A DNA stretch of 37,496 nucleotides, taken from Alphaproteobacteria bacterium (GTDB lineage Bacteria > Pseudomonadota > Alphaproteobacteria > 16-39-46 > JABJFC01). The notes below the pieces were generated by a model. The model did not search any database. It was not told where the DNA came from and saw only the letters and a program-made list of their open reading frames with translations. The position numbers were made by a program, and so were the translations under genes. The stretch lies in NCBI GenBank assembly GCA_018662925.1, contig JABJFC010000049.1:1-37496 (forward strand). Direction: 5' to 3'. This document shows, piece after piece, positions 32,251 through 37,496 of the stretch. The stretch's first letter is position 1. Every line of letters starts with the position of its first letter.

Positions 32251-33084
32251 TTACCAGGCTGCATCTTCTTCATCGCTTTCTCCGGTTCCGACTGGCTCTT
32301 CGTCCTCATCGCCCTCATCGCCATAGTCTTCCTCGTCATCCTGACCCTCATCTTCTTCAGACTCATCATCATAGCCTTGCTCTTCATCATCACATTCACA
32401 GGGGGTGTATTCTTCTCCCATGTATATGGCAGCTTGCTCACATATGTCACCTTTCTCATTGGCGCATGCAGGGCAATCATTACACTCATCATCTGCATAT
32501 GGAGTCATTTCTTCAACGAGCCCACCGATGACTTGTACACAAGAGCCAAGATCATAACACTGTGCAGAACGTTGAGCCCGAGCAGCAATTCTTCCGGCAC
32601 CTCTTGCAGCACCCTGGAGATCATATCCAGTTTTTTGCTGTACAACGCTACTTGCTGCCCCAAACGCTGCTTGTCCTGCTCCCCTAGCCATCTGTTGAGC
32701 CTGGGGAGAAGAAGCAACCTGTTGTGCTGCGCCTATACCTTTTTTCAAAAAGCCGCCAAGCATGGAACTTTTACTTTGATGGGAAGCACCACCACCGTGT
32801 CCTCCACCATAACCTCGGGATTTTGCATAGCCTGCTCCTCTCTGTACGTGCTTTGAAGCATGCTGCTGATATGAGGAGGCAGAGCTCCTGCGAGTGCTAG
32901 AGTGTCCACCACGACCACTACCACGTCTGCGTGCTGCTTTTTCTACTGAGGAGGATTTCTTAAAAAAGGCCCCGCTCATGTTCTGAGAATCGCTTGAAAC
33001 TCCCAGAAGAGCAATCGCTTGATTTGGTTGAAAGAAAATGACACCTGCCAAGATGGCAAAAAAGGTAATCATGATTTTTCGCAT
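32251..33084 (-). CDS. Secreted protein with Gly/Ser/Arg-rich middle, Cys cluster and acidic tail, function unknown
   Basis: I do not recognise this 277-residue protein. A clear signal peptide (MRKIMITFFAILAGVIFF, cleavage after QAIA) is followed by a basic Ser/Gly/Arg-rich segment (ARRRGSGRGGHSSTRRSS, GYGGGHGGGAS). Next come an Ala/Gln/Gly-rich stretch, a Cys region (CYDLGSC, CNDCPAC, CEQ, CEC) and a long Asp/Glu-rich C-terminus ending EEDAAW. The start is set at the Met beginning the signal peptide, with GGGG nine bases upstream. The frame is open to 33219, and an ATG at 33189 has a good AAGGGGAG, so a longer N-terminus is possible. It could be a cell-envelope or metal-binding protein. The adjacent zinc exporter is suggestive only. 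Confidence 0.6.
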   Translation of the reverse strand: MRKIMITFFAILAGVIFFQPNQAIALLGVSSDSQNMSGAFFKKSSSVEKAARRRGSGRGGHSSTRRSSASSYQQHASKHVQRGAGYAKSRGYGGGHGGGASHQSKSSMLGGFLKKGIGAAQQVASSPQAQQMARGAGQAAFGAASSVVQQKTGYDLQGAARGAGRIAARAQRSAQCYDLGSCVQVIGGLVEEMTPYADDECNDCPACANEKGDICEQAAIYMGEEYTPCECDDEEQGYDDESEEDEGQDDEEDYGDEGDEDEEPVGTGESDEEDAAW

Positions 33085-33322
33085 TTTTAAAATCCCCGTT
33101 AACATTGTTTGGTTATCATGCTGAAACTTCTGATGTTGCGCTTGAGAGCGAACTTTTAGCTGAGGTATTGATTTGTGTGAAAAGCTCATATCTCCCCTTA
33201 TATTCTTTGTATTGTTCATTTTTATTTTTATGAGAAATTTCCCAACTTCCCACGTATACCTTGTATCATCGGTTTATTTTAAAATTTTTGCAAGATTTTT
33301 CTTAAATTTTGTATGCATTTGG

Positions 33323-33351
33323 TTGACATGAGGGCTGAAAAAAAACATATT
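33323..33351 (+). promoter_or_regulatory. Promoter of the M23 peptidase gene
   Basis: A perfect TTGACA (33323-33328) is followed after 17 bases by CATATT (33346-33351), a 4-of-6 match to the -10. It lies 45 bases before the peptidase ATG. The AT-rich region 33220-33322 between the divergent genes probably also holds the promoter of the minus-strand secreted protein, but I could not place it. Confidence 0.55.
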
Positions 33352-33396
33352 AAAACTATAGAATGGAAGCAAAGCGCGTATAAGTTGAAGTGATTT

Positions 33397-34743
33397 ATGA
33401 AAAGACAAAGTGAGCTCCTGATTGGCAGTCTATGTATTGTATTTGCAGTAGGGATAGCTGTATGGGATTTTTCGAAAGGTTATTTTAGCGAAGCGCCACT
33501 GGTTGCACAGAGTTTTCAGTCTGATGGACAGTTCTCGAACAGCGGTGAACCTGAATTGTTAGCAAACCCCCTTGGATCGATGGATACAGGATTGGAGGTC
33601 AATAACCTTTCGAAACAAACAATCCAAGTCCAAAAAGGCGATACGCTTATTGCACTTATGACAAAGACGGGCGTTATTTTTTCTGAGGCTCAAGAGGCTA
33701 TTGTAGCTTTAGGGAGTGCTTTCAATCCTAAGGATTTGAAGCCGGGGCAAGATATACTTATTACGCTTGATAAAACAGATAAAGAGCGTGGAACCCATTT
33801 TGTTGAGTTGGCCATTCAGCCATCACAGGAAAAAACCATTGTAGTGAGTCGTTCCGAGAATGGCCGGATGGTGGTAGCCGAAAATGTAATAGAATTCACA
33901 CGAAACATTCAAAGGATACAGGGAGAAATTAAGACGTCCCTTTTTGTAGATGCCGTTGAGAGAGGGCTGCCAGCAGCGTTTGTAAATGAACTCATCAGAG
34001 CGTTTAGTTACGATGTGGATTTTCAAAGAGATTTGAAGCAAGGGGATAAATTTGAAATTGTCGTGGAGCACTTTTATGACAAAGAGTCTGGTATTGAAAG
34101 GTTAGGCGAGATTCTGTATGCCAATCTGACAGTTTCTGGGAAACCTCTGAATATATATAGATTTGCGCCCTCTAACGAAACAGCAGCTTTTTACAGTGAA
34201 AATGGCGAACACGTGAAAAAGGCTCTTTTAAGGACGCCAGTTGATGGTGCGAGGATTTCTGGAACTTTTGGCATGCGAAAGCATCCTATCCAGGGATACA
34301 ATAAGATGCATCGGGGTGTTGATTTTGCCGCGCCTAGAGGAACGCCTATTATTTGCGCAGGCGATGGGGTTGTGGAAAAAGCGGGCGTTAACGGCTCCTA
34401 TGGAAAATATGTTCGTATTAGGCATAATGGTGAGTTTTCGACTGCCTACGCCCACTTGAATACCATAAAAGTAAAACCTGGTCAGCGTCTTAAACAGGGG
34501 ATGGTAATTGGCGCTGTTGGAACGACAGGGCGCTCTACTGGGCCGCATTTGCACTATGAAGTTCTGCGTTTTGGTAAGCAGATAAATCCTCAAAAATTAA
34601 AGTCTGTGAGCCGAGGTAAGTTGGCCGGTACTTCCTTGAAGCAATTTTTAGCTTCCAAATCTGATACAGATAAGCTTGTGTCAGACCTACCCGTTTTAGC
34701 TTCACTTTTAAGCGTGAAGACTGCTTCTTTTGAAGTGAATTAA
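33397..34743 (+). CDS. M23-family (LytM) murein endopeptidase, MepM-like
   Basis: This 448-residue envelope protein should cut peptide cross-links in peptidoglycan. An N-terminal membrane anchor or uncleaved signal (LLIGSLCIVFAVGIAVWDF) is followed by a LysM/OapA-like domain (VQKGDTLIALMTKTG, about 77-125), a linker region and a C-terminal LytM domain. The zinc site is H305-x3-D309 (HRGVDF) plus H384/H386 in GPHLHYEV, with TPVDGARISGTFGMRKHP at its start. All key residues are present, so it should be active. Length and order are like E. coli MepM. It has its own promoter and converges with trxB. Confidence 0.9.
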   Translation: MKRQSELLIGSLCIVFAVGIAVWDFSKGYFSEAPLVAQSFQSDGQFSNSGEPELLANPLGSMDTGLEVNNLSKQTIQVQKGDTLIALMTKTGVIFSEAQEAIVALGSAFNPKDLKPGQDILITLDKTDKERGTHFVELAIQPSQEKTIVVSRSENGRMVVAENVIEFTRNIQRIQGEIKTSLFVDAVERGLPAAFVNELIRAFSYDVDFQRDLKQGDKFEIVVEHFYDKESGIERLGEILYANLTVSGKPLNIYRFAPSNETAAFYSENGEHVKKALLRTPVDGARISGTFGMRKHPIQGYNKMHRGVDFAAPRGTPIICAGDGVVEKAGVNGSYGKYVRIRHNGEFSTAYAHLNTIKVKPGQRLKQGMVIGAVGTTGRSTGPHLHYEVLRFGKQINPQKLKSVSRGKLAGTSLKQFLASKSDTDKLVSDLPVLASLLSVKTASFEVN

Positions 34744-34849
34744 GGTAGGGTTTTCCACATATCCGCTGTCTCATCAGCATTCAAATATCAAGGCTACCGA
34801 CCTTCTGTATATGGGAGATTTCTATATAGGAGTGGTTAGATTTGAACCC

Positions 34850-35791
34850 TTATGAGTCTTGGAGGAATTTCACTGCTTCCAGGGCAGACATGCACCCTAA
34901 TCCGGCGGCCGTTACGGCTTGACGGTAGATTTTATCTGATACATCACCAGCTGAGAAAACGCCCGGAATTGAGGTCTCCGTTGTGCCGGGTTTCACGATG
35001 ATATAGCCCTGTTCATCAAGGGGCACGTGACCTTTAAAGACGTTTGTTGCAGGCTTATGTCCAATAGCAATGAAGACGCCATCTATATCCAGGGTTTTCG
35101 TTTTGTTGGTTTTGATATTTTTAAGTCGGATACTTTTGACTTTAAGGGGATCCTCTTCTCCCATTACTTCTTCCAAGACACTATCCCATTCCATGGAAAT
35201 TTTAGGGTGTTTGAAAATGCGCTCTTGGAGGACTTTTTCAGCACGGAGTTGATCTCGTCTGTGAATGAGGGTTACGTGGGAAGCATGTTGGGTCAAGAAA
35301 ATAGCTTCTTCGGCAGCTGTATCTCCCCCGCCAATAACGGCTACGGTTTTATCTCGGAAAAAGAAGCCATCACAGGTGGCACATCCGGAAACACCAAACC
35401 CTTGATATTTTACTTCACTATCAAGCCCGAGCCATTGTGCCTGGGCACCCGTTGCAATAATGACAGTATCTCCCGTATATGTATCTCCTGAATCTCCGAT
35501 GCATGTGAAGGGTTTTTTGGAGAAATCCACTTTAGAAATGGTGTCATAGAACATCTCCGTCCCTACTTTTTTAGCTTGGGCTTGCATTTGCTCCATCAGC
35601 CATGGACCTTGAATGGTGTCTGCAAAGCCGGGGTAATTTTCCACATCTGTTGTTATCATAAGTTGGCCCCCAGGTTGAAAGCCAAGAACTTGAATTGGGT
35701 TGAGGTTTGCGCGGGCTGCGTAGATTGCTGCAGTGTATCCTGCCGCGCCACCACCTATAATAATAACTTTGGAATGATAAGACTTTGACAT
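34850..35791 (-). CDS. trxB: Thioredoxin reductase
   Basis: This 313-residue NADPH- and FAD-dependent flavoenzyme reduces thioredoxin in the cytoplasm. FAD-binding GGGAAGYTAAIYAARANL is near the N-terminus. The redox-active CATC is at residues 137-140, the NADPH site is VIGGGDTAAEEA, and the C-terminal FAD motif is GVFSAGDVSD. The length is standard. ATG 35791 (MSKSYHSKVIIIGGG) is chosen. An in-frame start at 35851 would add 20 residues with no counterpart in the family. AAAGG lies about nine bases upstream. It is transcribed divergently from rpsU and converges with the M23 peptidase. No clear terminator is visible in the 106-base convergent gap. Confidence 0.95.
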   Translation of the reverse strand: MSKSYHSKVIIIGGGAAGYTAAIYAARANLNPIQVLGFQPGGQLMITTDVENYPGFADTIQGPWLMEQMQAQAKKVGTEMFYDTISKVDFSKKPFTCIGDSGDTYTGDTVIIATGAQAQWLGLDSEVKYQGFGVSGCATCDGFFFRDKTVAVIGGGDTAAEEAIFLTQHASHVTLIHRRDQLRAEKVLQERIFKHPKISMEWDSVLEEVMGEEDPLKVKSIRLKNIKTNKTKTLDIDGVFIAIGHKPATNVFKGHVPLDEQGYIIVKPGTTETSIPGVFSAGDVSDKIYRQAVTAAGLGCMSALEAVKFLQDS

Positions 35792-35910
35792 ACGAAGAAA
35801 CCTTTTCTGATAGAAGATTAGACGGAACACTATCAGGATATTTTCTTGCACGTAAGAGTTTTTGAGGGGCGTTTATGTATTTTTTTCTTTTCTTCTAAGA
35901 GAAGAATGGT

Positions 35911-35940
35911 TATACAGATAGGGCTAACTTGGATTAGAAT
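35911..35940 (+). promoter_or_regulatory. Candidate rpsU promoter
   Basis: TATACA (35911-35916) and TAGAAT (35935-35940) are spaced by 18 bases and lie 28 bases before the GTG start. Just upstream is a perfect 7-bp inverted repeat, TTCTTCT/AGAAGAA (35890-35906). It has no T-tract on either strand, so it could be an operator rather than a terminator. Confidence 0.45.
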
Positions 35941-35967
35941 AACATTTTTTGAAAGGAGTTGATTTTA

Positions 35968-36171
35968 GTGCAAGTTCATGTACGTGATAATAACATCGAT
36001 CAAGCTTTAAAAGTCTTGAAAAAGAAGATGCAGCGGGAGGGTATCTTTCGTGAAATGAAGTTAAGACGTCATTTCGAAAAGCCTTCTGTTAAGCGCGCTC
36101 GCGAGAAGGCAGAGGCCGTGCGTCGCAATCGCAAGCTTTTGCGTAAGCGCTTAGAGCGTGAAGGGTATTAG
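35968..36171 (+). CDS. rpsU: 30S ribosomal protein bS21
   Basis: This 67-residue highly basic protein of the small subunit ([39 protein letters not shown]) has the alphaproteobacterial bS21 form and length. bS21 helps initiation by sitting near the anti-Shine-Dalgarno end of 16S rRNA. The start is GTG 35968, with AAGGAG (35953-35958) nine bases upstream. An in-frame TTG at 35959 immediately abuts the ribosome-binding site and is rejected. No terminator is visible between its stop and the insertion sequence 35 bases downstream. Confidence 0.93.
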   Translation: MQVHVRDNNIDQALKVLKKKMQREGIFREMKLRRHFEKPSVKRAREKAEAVRRNRKLLRKRLEREGY

Positions 36172-36206
36172 TCTCCTTTGAGATTAAGTACCAAAAGTAA
36201 AAAGCC

Positions 36207-36221
36207 GGGCGCCTCTATCAA
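36207..36221 (+). repeat. Left terminal inverted repeat of the IS5-family element
   Basis: GGGCGCCTCTATCAA. It is the inverse of the right-end repeat at 37481-37495 with one mismatch. Confidence 0.88.
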
Positions 36222-36342
36222 GCATGATTTTGTCACAACCAGCAATTGAAGTCGCATAATTTTGAGCAAGAGGAAGGGATAAGGGGTGTTTTTCTCGCTT
36301 TAGTGCCTCTATTAGCCCCTATTTCTTAGATTTTGGGCATGC

Positions 36343-37416
36343 TTATCCTGCGAAAACGACTTGGCGCTCCAAGAAGGTAAGCCGTTTCATGTTGTAGACC
36401 AAATTCGCCAACCCCACCTTCACGCGGGCACGCTCTATACCGATGGTGCGAACAAAGAGGTCCATCTTATCCTTTTGAACCGCAAACACATGCTCCACAT
36501 GGGCACGGATTGACGCTCGCTTCTTGTTTCCTTTTTTCACATTCTTTGACATCGCTTTTCCACGGGGCTTCTTGAGGCATATCTCACTCCTCAGCCCTTT
36601 TGTTTCCAACAAGTCCCTGTTCTTCTTCGACCCATAGGCCGTATCTGCATACACTGGGCTTGCCGTATTGTCTGGATCCAGCAATTCTTCAAACACATGA
36701 CCATCATACATATTTGCCGCTGTCACTTCGAAGCGACGAATCAATCCATGGCGTTTATCTGTTGAGATATGGTTCTTATACCCAAATTGAGGTATAGCTA
36801 TATCGATGGCGTTCTCGCCAGCCTTCATCTTTGCTTTCTTATACTTCATGATCCAACGAGCATCCAAATCTTTTTGGGACAATTTATGGGGCTTATCCTT
36901 CCAATCTTCAGGAACCTTTCCTTCTTTAATGGTGTCTTTTTCTTCTTTCGTATTCTGCTGGCGTGGGGCTTTCACTATGGTTGCATCAATGATCTGTCCT
37001 GACATCGCCAAATAACCTTTGTTCTTCAGTTCCTGATCAAACTTGCGAAAGATCTTGTCCATGAGTTTGTGCTTTTTGAAGCGTTCTCTCCATAGCCAGA
37101 TAGTCTTGGCATCTGGAACTTTATCTCCTAATGAGAGACCTAAAAATCTCTGAAATGAAAGCCGATCCTTAATTTGGAATTCCAGCTGTTCATCAGAGAT
37201 GTTGTAGAGCGTCTGAAGAATGAGGATCTTGAACATTATAACTGAATCCCATGGAGGCCGACCGCCCTTCCTAGACACAATAAACGCAATGGAGCGGTTG
37301 ATGGTCTTTCTGAATTGCTCAAAGTCCACCACCTCTGAGAGTTTTTCTAAAGGATCACCAAACTCAGATAGCGCTTCCAATCTATTCTCAACATCAAAAA
37401 ATCCTGGCTGTGACAT
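36343..37416 (-). CDS. IS5-family DDE transposase
   Basis: This 357-residue transposase has an intact DDE triad: D144 (QIIDATIV), D258 (VYADTAYG) and E308 (RAHVEHVFA). The N-terminal part (DSVIMFKILILQTLYNISDEQ, FLGLSLGDKVPDAKTIWLWR) is the IS5-type domain. No frameshift is present, so the element looks potentially active. GGAGGG seven bases before the ATG is a strong ribosome-binding site. The C-terminal sequence ends 121 bases from the left inverted repeat. Confidence 0.93.
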   Translation of the reverse strand: MSQPGFFDVENRLEALSEFGDPLEKLSEVVDFEQFRKTINRSIAFIVSRKGGRPPWDSVIMFKILILQTLYNISDEQLEFQIKDRLSFQRFLGLSLGDKVPDAKTIWLWRERFKKHKLMDKIFRKFDQELKNKGYLAMSGQIIDATIVKAPRQQNTKEEKDTIKEGKVPEDWKDKPHKLSQKDLDARWIMKYKKAKMKAGENAIDIAIPQFGYKNHISTDKRHGLIRRFEVTAANMYDGHVFEELLDPDNTASPVYADTAYGSKKNRDLLETKGLRSEICLKKPRGKAMSKNVKKGNKKRASIRAHVEHVFAVQKDKMDLFVRTIGIERARVKVGLANLVYNMKRLTFLERQVVFAG

Positions 37417-37448
37417 TTATAAACCCTCCAAAAATAACCAACTATCTC

Positions 37449-37476
37449 TTTATATCAGATGTTTACGTCATGTCTA
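37449..37476 (-). promoter_or_regulatory. Transposase promoter inside the IS right end
   Basis: On the minus strand TAGACA (37476-37471) and TATAAA (37454-37449) are spaced by 16 bases, each one base off the sigma70 consensus. They lie between the right inverted repeat and the transposase ATG. Confidence 0.6.
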
Positions 37477-37480
37477 GAGG

Positions 37481-37495
37481 TTAATAGAGGCGCCC
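37481..37495 (-). repeat. Right terminal inverted repeat of the IS5-family element
   Basis: Read on the minus strand it is GGGCGCCTCTATTAA, matching 14 of 15 bases of the left end. Confidence 0.88.
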
Positions 37496-37496
37496 A

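Larger units (their letters stand above)
36207..37495 (-). mobile_element. Complete IS5-family insertion sequence
   Basis: This 1289-bp element is bounded by near-perfect 15-bp terminal inverted repeats (14 of 15 bases match) and contains one intact minus-strand transposase. It is inserted 35 bp downstream of rpsU. Only one base remains to the right of the element in this window, so the target-site duplication cannot be read. The left non-coding end (36222-36342) shows no further gene. Confidence 0.88.

Noticed and set aside
32194-32856. Plus-strand open frame of 220 codons opposite the secreted protein gene
   Set aside because: It is antisense to a gene with a signal peptide, ribosome-binding site and terminator. 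Its composition is the mirror of the acidic low-complexity tail, and no domain is recognisable.
34228-34593. Minus-strand open frame of 121 codons inside the M23 peptidase gene
   Set aside because: It is antisense to the conserved LytM domain, with no family signature.
35027-35491. Plus-strand open frame of 154 codons inside trxB
   Set aside because: It lies entirely antisense to a clear thioredoxin reductase and encodes no recognisable motif.
35890-35906. Inverted repeat TTCTTCT/AGAAGAA upstream of rpsU as a terminator
   Set aside because: No T-run follows the stem on either strand, and it lies between divergent genes where no transcript should end.

Overview
This window looks like part of an alphaproteobacterial chromosome, possibly a host-associated one. 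The evidence is the 41-residue zinc-free bL36 protein ending in RFKARQG, the alphaproteobacterial-type bS21 protein, the low G+C content and an IS5-family insertion sequence. The genus cannot be fixed from sequence reading alone.

About 31 kb, from position 1 to 31180 and all on the plus strand, is a surface-glycan locus. It opens with a GT2 glycosyltransferase (266-1198) and an AsnB-like amidotransferase (1231-3192). A ribosomal protein gene, rpmJ (3281-3406), follows, ending at a strong intrinsic terminator. A new promoter then drives a two-gene control cassette: a winged-helix regulator (3582-4184) and a NusG/RfaH-type specialised antiterminator (4181-4681). The next 127 bp form an untranslated leader holding a large hairpin directly abutting an ops-like GCGGCAGC element. 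This is a candidate loading site for the antiterminator.

Downstream of the leader are about 22 co-oriented, tightly packed genes, many overlapping by 4-20 bases. The first block (4809-14919) has a WbpE-like sugar aminotransferase, a double GT4 glycosyltransferase, a second AsnB-like amidotransferase, a PglK/MsbA-type ABC flippase, a PhyH-type dioxygenase, a methyltransferase and another GT4. The second block (14932-23812) encodes a pseudaminic-acid-type nonulosonic acid pathway. It comprises PseB, PseC, an aldo/keto reductase, a cytidylyltransferase fused to a class III aminotransferase, a PseG-PseH fusion, a sugar formyltransferase-like protein, a PIG-L deacetylase and PseI. The four extra activities suggest a modified, perhaps N-formylated, nonulosonic acid. 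The third block (23848-31180) becomes strongly AT-rich. It holds two methyltransferases, a FemAB-like acyltransferase, a KpsS/KpsC-like capsule protein, a nucleotidyltransferase-like/P-loop kinase protein, an APH-fold kinase, a CE4 deacetylase and a GT2. It looks like a separately acquired variable end of the locus.

From 31225 onward the content is ordinary chromosome: a CDF-family zinc exporter and a Cys-rich acidic secreted protein of unknown function (both minus), an MepM-like M23 peptidase (plus), thioredoxin reductase trxB (minus) and rpsU (plus). The window ends with a complete IS5-family element (36207-37495) with 15-bp terminal inverted repeats, inserted just downstream of rpsU. I found no tRNA, rRNA or CRISPR array. 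I also found no phosphoglycosyl transferase, Wzx or Wzy, so export is probably by the ABC flippase and chain initiation is encoded elsewhere.
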